64,000 nucleotides of DNA, from assembly GCA_973895155.1 (NCBI GenBank), contig OZ316891.1, positions 31,992,001 to 32,056,000 on the forward strand. The letters are read 5' to 3'. Under the pieces are notes generated by a model, which was given only the letters and a program-made list of their open reading frames with translations, did no database searches and was not told the origin of the DNA. Made by a program: the position numbers and the translations under genes. Of this stretch, positions 20,061 to 32,611 are shown piece by piece (the first letter of the stretch is position 1; every line of letters begins with the position of its first letter). This DNA is from Marsupella aquatica. Lineage: Eukaryota; Marchantiophyta.

Positions 20061-20329
20061 ACCCCCAATATTCCCAAATCTCACTAGTACTTAATGTCAG
20101 ATGCCTAAAAAACATAATTACATAGGAATTATGTAAATATGGGTAAATGTTTTTGTTTTGTGTATAGTTTATATCAATTAGTTATTTAGTGTACAAAACT
20201 AATATCAATAAATGTATTGATTCTAGAAAAATATTGACTAGGAAAGATAAGTTATAGTTGAAGGTCAATAGAAAAAAATAAGTATTATCTAAGTAGTTGT
20301 GGTAGGTGTCAACTAATGAGTGATCAAAT

Positions 20330-20540
20330 AAAGCAATAGGAAATGCCCAAAATTGCTACATGGTCACAACGAAAAAAATATCTTTGAGAAAAAATCTCAA
20401 TATAAGTCAAAAATAAAATAAAATAAAAAGGCAAGATTCTATAACTTGCAAGAAAAGTTATAAAAAAGCAATAGGGAATGCCCAAAATTGCTACATGGTC
20501 ACAACAAAAATAGTGGAGAAAGAATCTCAACAAAGATGAT
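20330..20540. repeat. Direct repeat pair (~65 bp)
   Basis: AAGCAATAGGAAATGCCCAAA with TTGCTACATGGTCACAAC at about 20331-20400 recurs at about 20466-20530. The flanks are AT-rich. Confidence 0.8.
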
Positions 20541-20911
20541 ACTTCTAATCCAAGTAGTACTAAGCCAAGGAAAAAGACAATGAGATATTTCAATGGACGG
20601 ATTAGAAGTCAATTAGCTAGTGTGAAGACGATTCTTAGCCTAGTGGAAAAGTGTGGACAAAAAGGAAAAAGAATACTCATCAAGAAACAAGGAGTAGAAT
20701 CATTTGAGAAAAAGATAGATATGGTTATAGAAGGGCTCAAGTTCAAGTATAAATAAATAACATCATGAGTAGTAGATCACAAGCTTAAGGCAAAGCATTG
20801 TGAGAAATCTACAAAGAGTATAGACCTTAGTGAGCAAATTAGAAGTACTAGGAGGGAGATGGTGATCATCAAGGGGCATCAAGCTAGGAGCTTTAGGCAT
20901 AGATTCTAGAA

Positions 20912-21211
20912 ATGCCGGTCTATGATCCTATTATATTTGTGCGCACCAAATATCTTGTTTGGAGAAAGTTAGGACATGGCAATGATATAGGGAAGTGGTT
21001 TACACAATTCCTTGGGGATACTAAGGGAATTTCCAACTCAAGGCTATTGCGATGGGTCTATATTGCACTTTACATTCGACAACATCAAGTAGTCTTGAAT
21101 TCACAAGAGAAGGCAAAACTGAATAGCAAGGTGCAAGATGCTATTGGAGGATGGTTACAAGATCGCATTAGAAGGACAAGACCAAGAGACAATGACGCAA
21201 TCACTGACTGA
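20912..21211 (+). CDS. Hypothetical protein, 99 residues
   Basis: An ATG-started frame (MPVYDPIIFVRTKYLVWRKL) with a charged C-terminus (DRIRRTRPRDNDAITD). The composition looks coding-like (amphipathic, few rare residues), and the frame ends at TGA before non-coding AT-rich DNA. I recognise no domain. It could be a fragment of a transposon gag-like protein or a chance frame. Confidence 0.3.
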   Translation: MPVYDPIIFVRTKYLVWRKLGHGNDIGKWFTQFLGDTKGISNSRLLRWVYIALYIRQHQVVLNSQEKAKLNSKVQDAIGGWLQDRIRRTRPRDNDAITD

Positions 21212-24200
21212 CCCTCGCTATCTAGTGTACCTAGATCAGGTCAAACATCGGGCCAAGTTTTCTCTGTGGAATCAAGTAGGTCGTCCAACCCAGGATCCGG
21301 ACCTGTGGTTTTAACACTTATTTTGGTACTTGTGAGGCAAGTAGTGTGATACAGTACATTAGTTAGAAATGATAGAAAAATTATAAATTTTGAACTTTTT
21401 CTAAGTCAAAGGTGCAGTATAGCTACCTTTTGTAACCATTTAGATCGACTGGACACTTTACCTAATACCATGCTACACCGGAGACTACTTCTTGTTCTGA
21501 ATCTTGAACGACAACGGAAGTCTTTACCTTTCATCGGCATCACACTCAAGACATGGATGAAATTCAAGAAGCTATGCAAGAGAATACCTACACAAGTGTT
21601 CAGCAACCGGACCAGACAGCACTACTCCAACAAGATTAGTTCTCCCACGACAATAGTTAAGATCAGTCAATCTCCACCATTTTAGTTAAATAGTTAAAGT
21701 AGTTAGAAAAGTCTCATACTTTTCCAGGAGATAGCCCTTATGTAGCAGACCATACCCTGAAAGTATCGACCAAAACCGACATATAGTTTAGAAGTTAGAG
21801 CATTTTTAGTTTTGCAGTAGCGTGAGTGCGCAAAGGCGCAACGGCGCTATGCTCCAAAGCGCAAAGGCGCAACGGCGCTTCCAACACTTAGAAAATTTTC
21901 CGGAACAATATATTTTTTATCCGACAACACTTTTCATTGATTTTATTAAGGCACTTAGACACCTCAAAAAAGTCTAAACTTTTGCTAGCATGTAGCATGT
22001 ATATAAATCTTCCACCTAGGAAAGTTTCACCCCATTTTGACTTTTATGTTAGAAATTAAAATTCTGATAAACTCATTATTTATTAGTTTTACCACAAAAG
22101 TGCAAAAAACACTTTTACTCCAGTTTACACTAGGGATAACTTTTGGTTAGTTTTTCATTCCAGCAACATTCTAGTGAACCTTGAGTACTCTTATAGCATA
22201 TTTTCATACTTTTTACTTTAGTTTATGACCCATAAGATATGAAAGGGCATGTCCTTTCATTATCTCTTTTCCCTTAGTTCCTGCCACCCTATATGTAGTT
22301 GAATTTTTGCCACTTTTTGTGTGAAATTTTTTTATGAGCGCTCAGTTGCAAGATTGCAACTTTGTTACCTCCATTTGTAGCAAGCACTCCATTGCATATG
22401 AGTACTTAATACAAAGGAATTCTTCCCCCTTCAAGTCTAAATGAATGAGAAGTTTGGACCCTTGAAGTAAAATTATTGTGATTGTTAAATCTTTTGAGTA
22501 TGTGGAAATAGATTCCTTGTTGGTGATGTTTCACATATTCCTTAGTTCTTGATGCATAGTTTTTGGCGTGATATTGCTTGTGCATGGGATGCAAAGATTG
22601 TTACTTACCAATTACTTATGGCTTCAAATTTGATCATGATGGTGTCTCTTATTTGTGACACAAAGTACCGATTGGATACAGAAGTGATTGATTACTAGTC
22701 TCCACTCAGTACCTTGGAAGGAAAAGTTGAGACATGTTGACGGCATTTTAGTAATCATCCTAGTACCGTAATCCTTTCCAGAAATGTTCTTGCAGATATA
22801 CCACCTAAATCATATCAAATGAAGTTATGTTGAGGAGTCACCTTGGTTGTTTCCTAACTCCCTCACCATACCTCAAGATTTTCATTGTGTTTTATTAATT
22901 GTTTCCATTTTGTTAATTTTATTTTTAATGTCAAGCAGACATTTAAAACTATGCCTTGCTGAGCAACCATAGTAAAAGGCTCAACCTTTGTGTTTTTGTT
23001 ACCTTATTCATTCATAAGTGCTAAATCATAGAAAATCATTCCTTACATGTTTTTCCATGGGAACGAATACCGAGTTTTGGATCTTAAATGTTTATTTATG
23101 TCCCTAGTGTGATACTACAAGTAGATGGGGTAACTTGGAATCTGCATGTTGTGTAGAGATCAAACGAGACAATGAAGCTTTGTCGGCTCATACTTGTAGT
23201 ATTCTTTGTAAATACCTTTTAGATCAGTATGCTACTTGGTGAAAAACCAAAAGTAGAAAACCTTATAAATAGTAGTTGTAGAATAAATAATCAAGATTCT
23301 TTGTACAAATCTTGAGATATGTAGCTCTAGGTATTTATCCTAGGGTTGTTAAGAATGATTCTTGACCTTAGATGTACTATGGCAATTGAGTGGCTTTGAT
23401 TGGATTTGAGTGGAGGCCATAGGATACCAACCATATAAATAAGAGGGAGTGGAGGCTCACTTCCTCACTTGCTCATTAGTTGCTCACTTGCTTGCTTTCT
23501 TGGAGGGGCGCCACGGGTTGGGACTCAAGAGAGAAGGAGTGAGGACTAGTGAGGAGGTAGAGTGTGTGGCACCTTGGAAGTTAGGAGTTAGTGTTCATGA
23601 AAGACTCTAGTATTGAAGACCTTGGGTGGAGTCCAAGCTTGTACTAAGTTTACTTGATATAAACCCATGTGCCTTACTTCCTTGGACACTCTTATTCTTA
23701 CTTGTGAAAGGAGTGTGATACTTTCTTTCGGCGGTTTTATAACATGTTTTTGACGGTTTTCTTTTGATTTTTTTGGTGACATCTTTTATAATCTTGAAGT
23801 ACTTTGGTGATAGAGTTTGATTACCAAACAATGTTGGAGTACATCACCAAGATTTCTTGGACAAGAAATGATGTGATTGTATGCTCGGTGGTTGTTTGGC
23901 CAAGCACTAGCACACCAAGTGGAAACTTTATCTTTGTTTGAGATTTTGAAGCCAAACTTTGGTGATCGAGTTTTGGTTGATCAAGAAGGCACTGGGGTGT
24001 AGTATGGGCAAGGATTCTTATGGCGAGTCTTGACATGACTATATTGGCGAGAGGCAATTGATCGATCACTAGTGAATCAAAGTGGCGCTTCCATTTTTTT
24101 GTGGTTAGACAATTAGAAGTTGTGTAGGCTGACTTGTTGGATGGTAGCCTGACATGACAACCCACGGTGGTAACAGCCCGTGGTGGTTCTGACATTAGTT

Positions 24201-24900
24201 GGTGCAGGGTGACCAGTTATAGAGGTTAGAAGTCCCCTTGATGGATTTCTCTTCTGGCGATGGAAGTAAAATCATCTAGTGCAAGTTTGGATTTGATATA
24301 AGATTACTAATGTGGCGGCAGCCAATAACGGTCTTGTAGTTGTTTAGAATACTAAAATCTGCAGTATGTGTGTGAGGATTTAGTTTTCCTAAAGATAGAT
24401 GTATTGTGAGTACTAATTTCCAAGATTGCATCCCTCTTGAGAACCCAAAATGATAAGGGACTGTGTTTTGAGAGTGAAATGAATTAAGTATGTGTTAAGT
24501 CCCAAAGCAGAGGTCTGACACTTAAAAAACTAGGGATGACACCCTAAACCCTAAACTTAAATTTTTGGGTTTTGTGTTAAATGGGTGCTGTTTGACGAAG
24601 CACTACTCTCCATAACTGATGGTGTACAATTGCTTTTTGGATATACATGCGATGAAAGAAACCAGTGTAATCATTCATAGTTTTACTAGCAATGTTGCTA
24701 GCAAGAATAGTACACATTGTAACATTGCAATCGGACAAACTGTTCAAACATTTATTCCAAATTCAACCCAACCGTTCTGAGATATAACTCTGTTACACAC
24801 CAAACGTCCGAGAACTCTTGGAACTTCGAGGTCAAGGGTCCGGACTCAGGAGAACTAGACTGTTACAAAATGTCTATGCCCTAGAAGCTGGACTACTGAT
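21212..24900. other. AT-rich spacer without recognisable genes
   Basis: The only structured item is a GC-rich 21-bp sequence (GCGCAAAGGCG..., at 21828-21848 and 21859-21879, 31-bp spacing). The stretch 23100-23800 has LTR-like character (ATATAAATAAGAGGG TATA-like box near 23440, then pyrimidine-rich repeats of TGCTCACTTGC), but I cannot find a partner LTR, a primer site or coding domains. Confidence 0.5.
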
Positions 24901-24913
24901 CATGGACTTCTGA

Positions 24914-25285
24914 TCAAGGACTTGCTGCCTTGTATGCATCGGAATCGGAGTCAGAAACCGTATCATAGTTGGATGAAGCGAGTACATTTTCCGTCCAATA
25001 GTTGTGAATCTCCAGGTCCCTCTAGTATGACTCCTCCTCTCTCTTCCGCTTCTTTGATACCCCCTTAGTGAGGGGAACATTTGAGCGAGAAGACAAGGGA
25101 GTTTGGGAGACCGACTTGGAAGATGTCTCCTTAGAAGGTGTCACTACCTATGATTCCTTGCAGACGAAGGGAGGGACTCAAGTCGAAGAAGATGTACTAC
25201 TCTTCATTGCATGGTTATACTACTCTGCTTCGGTTGAGGGGAGCTTGGCGGGGAGTCTAGTGGACCGTTTGTTTTGGCGTTATAT
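24914..25285 (-). pseudogene. Decayed coding fragment, basic and acidic-tail protein
   Basis: One minus-strand frame reads like protein with several in-frame stops. It has a basic Ser-rich stretch, then a nuclear-signal-like KKRKREEES (around 25040), then an acidic Ser/Asp tail SDSDSDAY before a TGA near 24914. Stops occur after STEAE, after the SSTSSST run, and after KREEESY. I do not recognise the family. The tail resembles plant transposon-associated or chromatin proteins, which is inference only. Confidence 0.35.
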
Positions 25286-25299
25286 CGGAGGGCTTTGAG

Positions 25300-26250
25300 A
25301 ATCCATTTTGGAGGAGCTTTACCCTTGTTCCGTGCTATTTCTCTTTGTAACTGAAACCAATGCCATTCAGATTACTTATAATCTTATGCAAGATCTACTT
25401 ATGTCGACAAACCAGATAGCAGATGACATTCAATACCTCAAAGATGACCAAATAGCAAGGAGAAAATAAATGACAGAGAACGGAGATACCTCAATTCGGA
25501 ACCGACTTACAAATCCCTGGTGCGTGTGATTGCCGAGGAACTCTTTGCAATGCTGCAATGACAGTAGAACATGACAGGCCTTCGAGTCCCGCAAAGAGAA
25601 GAAGAGAAGCGCGTTTGGAGTCTCGCGGCGAAGAGAAGGAGAGCGCAAAACAATGACCGAAATGGAAGGAATGGAAATGGTTCGGAAGGTCCGAGTGAGA
25701 TATAGGGGATGGTGGAAAGCGGGAGATCCTACACAACGGTTTTGGGATCCGGTCTGTTAGGGGGGTACGATGAGTGTCACGCTTGATAGCCGTATGGAGC
25801 TTTGGATTCTGTCCGGGGATGCGCTCCCAAGATTGCTTTAGTCAAAGACCGTTATTCCCAGTCCGTTCTCATGATGCATTTTTCACGTTGTTAAAGACCG
25901 CACGCCGAAGTTCGTGGGAGAATTATGGGCTGCACAATGGCTAGCAATTTTGCTGGCCTGATGTACGTTCAAATAGTACGGTCAATTATGGTTGCTTTGA
26001 GTGGCTGGTTGTGCGAGAAATACGTGATATGTACAAATATATGGTCGACGATAGGTTTCGTAATGTAATGTAATAATGAAGTTTCTGTTGTAAAACAAAT
26101 TACTTTTAGGCTAGCGAGTGTCAATTCATGCCAGTGAGGTAATTTCCATGCCAGATTTTGCATATGGCAAGGAGAAAATGTTCCCGTGCAAGGATTTTTT
26201 TTACTGTTTCCTCGCACGCTACAATGACCCGATGAAACTGGCATCCTTAC
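25300..26250. other. No supported gene
   Basis: Minus-strand frames at 25430-25736 overlap each other and lack motifs. Nothing else is recognised here. Confidence 0.4.
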
Positions 26251-26252
26251 AG

Positions 26253-26654
26253 GTCATCAAAGCTTAGACCCGGTCGAGCTAGCGGAGAAGGCGATAGGGA
26301 ACGTTAGGAAGATGGACGAACAAGCCAAGGCACTAGCATGGAGACACAGAGCGAAAAGAACTAGAGAGCACAATGAGGCCTGCTTAAGAGAAGCAGCTAC
26401 TGCTCAAATTAGATTAGGAGAATTTGGTGAGGCTCCTAGTGGGGCTTTTGGTGAAAGGGGGCAATGCTGACTCTTGTACAAAAAAGCCAAGAGGTGGGCT
26501 GACTGCTCTCTTGCGAAAGAAACCAACGGTGAAGGATAGGCTGGCTCGCAGGCTACTGAATGGGCGTGTCACGGATGCAACTGTTAGTCAGCTAGCCAGG
26601 GATCAAGATGCAGCTTACCGTGAATCGTTTCGCAATCAGTGGACAATGAAGTAG
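26253..26654 (+). pseudogene. Coding-like fragment with one frameshift
   Basis: After an AG at 26251-26252, a frame reads a highly charged helix (EKAIGNVRKMDEQAKALAW, then HRAKRTREHNEACLREAA) and ends at TGA 26468-26470. Around 26450 the coding character passes to another frame, which continues (KKPTVKDRLARRLLNGRV) to TAG at 26654. A one-base frameshift or an unrecognised splice would join the two. I do not recognise the protein. Confidence 0.35.
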
Positions 26655-28700
26655 TTGTCTTCATGAGTCCTTCAAAAGGTTCCAGATTATGTGTGTAGTC
26701 AACTGGACCATAGAAACTGATCGAGGCGAACGTCCTGGTACTACAGTTTTTAGAGTTCCATCTTGAGATTGGTAAGCTGCGAAAGGGGAAACAGTGAGCT
26801 AATATGGAAGTTGTCAAGCTTATTCTAAGACTTCCGCAGGTTTCTGAAAGGAAGACCGGGAGTAAACTAAAGAGAGATATCGATGACTTTACCTGGTGAG
26901 TTAAGGCAACTCATAGAAGAAGTTTTTCTTTATGGCATCTGAATTTCAGGACTTGTGAGTCTCAAAATTTATCAGTCCGGCCGCGGTGTTAGTGACAAAG
27001 GACCGTCCTGAGATTTGCGTTGGTTGCTGAATACTATCCATCGTTTGAAAGTTTGGCAGTTGAATGAGAGGGGGCTTCTTTTTTGCGTCATATGAACTAC
27101 GTTTTAAAGGGCAGAATGTACAGAAGAATTTCATTTAGTGTAGTTCTGTATTTGTTTTGACAGCTCGGTCTGATTATTTCATAGTGGATTGCTGTCAGGT
27201 TTTGGAAAGGAAGAAGTGAAGGCTCACGCAACCATGCCTCTCAGATCAATCTCTTGGAAGACCATTATTGGGATTAAATTGTCAGATTTCGTACATGATC
27301 TCACGACTTGCAGAGAGCAAGGCAGATATGTCAAAGATAGTTCAAAAGGATCTCACAATGAAAAAGAGTATCTAATTGACAACCGATGTAGGTATGCAGT
27401 AGTTCCTATTTGGGGGAAACTCTAGCAGTTGTAGCTTATTCTGCTAACTTCCCACTCAGTTTCCGTTGCAAAGGGAGAATCTCCTGTTCCTTGACGATTG
27501 GGCCGGCGTGTGAAATAGCTCAAACCCATTGATATTTTAAACTCTCCTGTGCCCTTCTTCGGTCCCGTGTGTCCTCATTCTTGATTGGGTCATTATTTGG
27601 CATCTTGTACTCTGTCCTTTCCGTTCCCAAGTGGGGGATTTTAGACTTGAAAATCAATCTATTCGACAAAAATCAACGGAGGATTCATCATCCCAAACTA
27701 CTGAATATCTTTGGACCTCGTTGCTACTGTAAGTGCAGAGAAGTACATTAAAGTATGCTTACATGTGGAGCATCACTCAATTTGTGCCTCTAGTTGCTAC
27801 TTCCTATCCTGTTCCATCAAAAATAATGGTATGATCGAAGGCAAAGATCTGGCAAGGCAGAGTGAAAAAGGGGGCAACGTGGCTCTCGTCTGCCATCTTC
27901 GTGCAAATTTTGCATACCAACAATGCTATGCAAATTGTGTATACTAACTGCATTAAACTCAATTTTGGACAGTCAAGTCCATGTCATATGGTGACAACTG
28001 ATTCACCCATAGTTTCTCTGGCTTCTCCTATATGGGGACACCTGATCCTATGGTTTCTCTAGCTTCTCCAACTACAATTGGGTTTTGTTATTGCATCTGT
28101 CAGTCAATGAAGATTTGGAGAAGAAACACCATAGGGCAGTCTCCTCCAAGGAGAGACAGTTGATCCCAATCAACAGCAATCGACTTGACAGAACTCAACA
28201 AATATGGAAGATAGAAATGTATCACTTATACTTGCGTGTCAAGAAGTAAAATTTAATACAAAAATGTTAAATGTTCTCTTAGGCTGTCATCAGTTGATCG
28301 TTGATTGTGTCTTCAAAGTTGGCCACCAACTGTCACTCCAACACACCCCTCTCATGAAATGTGAACTATTGTCATCACTATCTTCAGGGTTTTGAGGCCC
28401 AAATCTCAGCAAGGAATGCGGTCTTGGCATTGCCTGAGAAACAAGAAGCACCTACTTTTCAGACTAACTGAAACAGACACACAACACCAGAAAACAGCAG
28501 ATCAACACTATCATGCCTGCCACCTAACGTATCCATGTGAAGTGCATTGGAGATTGAAAAGATCAACATCCACAAGAAGTGACCGAGTTGTAGTCATCTA
28601 GAGTAAGATCAATGGGCAAAACGAAGGGTAAACCACCCAAGATGAGTATGCTGATGAGAATTGAACACGAATTTCAGGGAAAGCAGATCACCTTCCAATG
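26655..28700. other. Spacer 3' of the kinase-like gene
   Basis: Short plus-strand frames (27189-27425, 27711-27947, 28661-28990) show no domain and no conservation in the window. The last part is antisense to the kinase-like gene 3' end. Confidence 0.4.
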
Positions 28701-28729
28701 ACTTACTGATACGAGTATCAGAATCCTGT

Positions 28730-30838
28730 CTACAGCTTTGTGCCAAACACGCGACATCGTTCGCAACGTTTCTTGCAGATATCCTCAAGCATCTTCGCTG
28801 CTGCTGTACGCTCCTGCTGCATTTGTTTTGCCCGGGATCTCATCAATTGACGTTCTTCCGTACCGCCTGTAGAAAAGTCATCGAGCCATTCAGCTATAAG
28901 TTTCCCGAGTTGGTACATGTCCGATCCCTTGGTGTATCTTTTCCTTTTGTCATTGTCTTCTTCCAACGTTTCCGCATCCCAACCCGTTAAGTCCTCACCA
29001 ACCCATACTTCATTGTCGGGTCCAGCAGCTTCCAAGTCTATGATCACCCATTTCCATTCACCCATATCATTTACTTTGATAACGTTGGGCCACCTTATGT
29101 CCCTGTGGGTGTAGCCTTTCATGTGCAAGTCCGCAAGGCCGCATAACATGTCATGCGTGGCATTTACTAAATCCTTGCAATCCTTAGGCTTTGCAGATGG
29201 GTCACCAACAGGTTGTAGTTGCAATACTGTTTTAGCCCTGGATGATCGGGTGGATATAAGTTGGATCAGGTACCTGGAACCATTGATTTTTTCATACAGG
29301 CATTTTATCGCGGTCACCTTATCTTTCATCAATAGTGGGATTTCCTTCGTCACGCAGTCAGGATAGATCGTCACTGCTCCATCATCACCTCTTGCTATTG
29401 GCTTATATAATATAAAGTGGATGTTACTATCCAGTTCTTCCTGTAGTTTCTGTAGGAGACAGTGCATCCGAATGGTGCTATGTAGGAACTTGGCTACATC
29501 GCTCAACAAATTCAAGTCATAGAGTTGTGAGATACTTTCAGAAACAATTTTCTTGCCTCGCGGATAGAGCTTCAGCCATTGAAACTGCCTTCCACCGGAG
29601 CCACCACCAATCACATAAGGGAGCTTACCATAGAACAAAGGGCTCCATGCCTTTAAGTTTGAGGTGTTCTCAACTGTAGCCTCGTGCCGAAGTGCCCGGT
29701 CTGTCTTATTCTCCCATCGGAGAATGAGACAATCCCTCACAAACAGCTGAAAATCTGGTCTTAATAGCGGTTTTAGTGGTCGCGATGCTACAGTACTAGT
29801 CGGGGGATTGGGTGAATCCAGTAACCAGTCCAAACCTTTTAATTTTCCGTTTGCTGGAGCCTCCTCATTTAATAATGAGATGAACTCTCCAGTGAGAGTA
29901 GCCAATTCATGTGAGCTGGTGGCCTCATTGCCTGGACAACGACGCATTATATGTCCGAACACAATGTCGCAGAAGGATGCCAAGTCTGTCGCCGCTGCGG
30001 GAATATCAAGCTCCACCAGCTCAGAAGAGCGTATTTTCTTGAAAATTACAGGATTGCGAATTGGGAGCGGTACTGGTGTCTGGGACAAAAACTCCGAGAG
30101 TTCAAGGGCACTTCGTGGGAGCGTCGGAGGTGGTTCCAACAGTTTCCCAAAATAGCGCTCTCCAGCTTCAGCATCAGCTTTTGCTGCCAAGGACAGGCAT
30201 TCCTGTGGTGACGGTTTTGCCTTCTTTGAAAGTCGCGCTCCCTCTGCGTACACACCAATCACGAAGTGTTGAAGAGGAAGAGAAAAACAGGAAAGTCATC
30301 CAATAATCACTCGAGCAAGGAGTCTACAAATTTGGCACGATTCCGGCAGAAATGCTTTATCGGTTAGCAAAGCAGGAAGACACAGGACACCTGTAATTGC
30401 AAAAGTGCTTTCCAAACAAATGCCAGAGCAAGGGCGACAGCTGCTGTCCATGATACCCTTGATCACTTTTCAGCAAAGAAAACAAAGCAGCAACAGAGGG
30501 GTGCTCAAAGGAAAAAACTCAACGAAAAGAGAAACCAGAACAAGAACCAGAAGATACTGACGAGAAACACATTGCTGTGAAATTCAGTTGGAATTACCAT
30601 CCGTAGAGTTTCGTTTTTGAAGCTGAATTGCCGACTCAACTGCCAGTATCAATCCGCCAGGTGCCTTTGGGAACAGGCGCTGGATTAAGTCTTCGAGGCG
30701 CTTTTCCGACATCACTAGCAACGTAGATACTCCGACGCAGTCAAGCCATAGTTTCGCAGCAACGTCTCTCAGTCGTGCTTCGTCAGGAATAGTTCTCCGA
30801 AGCAGGTTCATAATATTTTCTTCTTCACCACTCGCCAT
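28730..30838 (-). CDS. Kinase-like protein with variable N-terminal domain (two exons)
   Basis: Exon 1 is 30838-30598 (ATG, 241 bases), the intron is 30597-30244 (GT...AG, 354 bp with a pyrimidine tract), and exon 2 is 30243-28730. Splicing joins one base to two and keeps the frame, giving 584 residues. Residues 1-80 form a small alpha-helical domain I do not recognise. The C-terminal half resembles a divergent protein kinase fold: VTAIKCLYEK, then HRDIRWPNV (about 460-467, catalytic-loop HRD with Asn) and IIDLEAAG (about 481-488) in place of DFG. Such kinase-like domains are reported in Crinkler-related and transposon-linked families, but this assignment is inference. A truncated paralogue is at 14540-15261. 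Confidence 0.8.
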
Positions 30839-31667
30839 TGGATCTTGTAGGCTGAACAATATACTGCTTACTTCTTAAGATATATGCTATGCATAGACAA
30901 GACAGCCACAGACGCAAGTTATAACAAAAGAAAGCACATACAAATGACAAGCAGAAACGAAACCCCTCGGGTTGACAGAAATCGTAGCAACAGAGGAAGC
31001 GACAGAGGAAAGAGCACACCACAAGGGTGAAAACTACGGTACGAGGCTGTGAAACTCACCATCCACCAAACCCTAGATCACCGAAATCCCAGTCCAAATC
31101 CTGCAACCGCGCGATGTAAGGCCTTCTGATCCGCAGTCTATCATGACAATCAATTAAACATGCAACGATTCACCACCTCAAAATTTCCAAACCAGACTGC
31201 TCGCGAATCCGCCACACACTTCAGTCTATGCAGAACCGACCAGTATACCCCGAAGGCTCGGACTCTTATGCCGAGGGCCTCCTCGGTCGGCAGACAAGGA
31301 GTTGATCTCGTTCCCGACCAGTTGTGCCTTGTGTAAACCCCCGGGCCTATATTTGAGACCCCCCAATGTTGATCCGTTGCCGACCTGTTGTGCCTTGTGT
31401 AACCCCCTGGCCTATATTTGAGAACCCCTAATGTATATGTTTATGGTCCTACCTTACTCCTTAACGAGGTATTGGTACTTGGCCCTCCATTCAGGATCTC
31501 CCTTCTCGAGGCAAATCTTGCCCTCCATTCGGGATCGCCCTTCACGATGCAAATCTTGGTCCTTCATTCAGGCTGCTCTACCCGCGGCCAATCTGGACCG
31601 TCCATTCAGGGTGCTCAATCCGCAGCTAATCTCCGCCCTCCATTTAAAAATGAACGGCCAGATTGTT

Positions 31668-31790
31668 AGGGTTTAGGGTGTTCCTGCATCACCATCCAAC
31701 GGACAGCTGCTATTGGACGGCCCAGATTTTGTTCGCCGGTGGTTTCCTGGGCGGGCGTTACTTAATCTAGGAGAGCAGCAGGATGCGGCC
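31668..31790. promoter_or_regulatory. Promoter-like stretch with telo-box and site II motif (copy B)
   Basis: Same motifs as at 16083-16210: GTTAGGGTTTAGGG, then GGACGGCCCAGAT. It lies about 0.85 kb upstream of the intact kinase-like gene on the minus strand. Core motifs are unchanged between the copies. Confidence 0.4.
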
Positions 31791-32611
31791 ACTTCCCATT
31801 TCACTTTCTGGAAACGCCGTCAGGTTGGAAGTTTGTCGTCTGTGCAGGAGCCATTTCCATCTCGGCCGGGATGAGCTTTCTCTTGCATTCTAGTCATTCT
31901 CCTTCGTGCCTCTCATTCCGTGTTCATCGAGAGCTTGAGTAGATTCGGGTGTTTTGTCTAGGCTCGAGACGACCGGCTGTGGTGAATGTGGGTGCGGCTG
32001 TGAGTTGACTGTTGGAGCACAACTCAACTTTGAGTGGCCTGATTTTTATTTCTCTTTCCATATCAATTGCTTTGGATGTATGCCATCTTTTTGAATGCGT
32101 GCCATACTTGTTTTATTATATGCTTATGTCGGTCATTCTAATGAACATTTGCCGCTCTATTTGGAATCTGTTAATGTTGATGCTGAACATGACTGCTGAA
32201 GGTTTTTCTCTTGTGTTACTCCCGTTCTGACCTATTGTGATGCCTAGACAGGAATCACTCGGCCAGTTAAGTGGGTAAAGCAGGAAGGCACCCTAGGAAC
32301 ACCTTAGTATAGGGACAAAACAAGGAAAATATAAACCATTAGGGGCAACCATGGAACCCGGGCCGAGGCCGGAGGTAAGGACGCTGAGGGTGAAAACTCG
32401 ATTAGGGTTAGGGCGCGTTAAGCGTCGGCGGCTAGGAAGGATCAACGGGAAGAAGGACCGGCAGAGGAGAGGGGTAAGGAGCGCTTGCAGGAGATGGTGG
32501 CTCATTTGCGAGCACTAACTAGGCAGACGACTACGGGAGGCCAACTACTGTCAGCTGCTTAGGCAAGCACTCGGGGGGAGAGTAGATACCGACGATCGAC
32601 CTAAGGAGGGT

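Noticed and set aside
23100-24200. Possible LTR or solo LTR
   Set aside because: TATA-like box and repeats are suggestive, but no TG...CA pair, target duplication or primer site could be established.
24550-24575. Interstitial telomere (CCCTAAACCCTAAAC)
   Set aside because: Only two units are present, too short to infer a telomere fusion.
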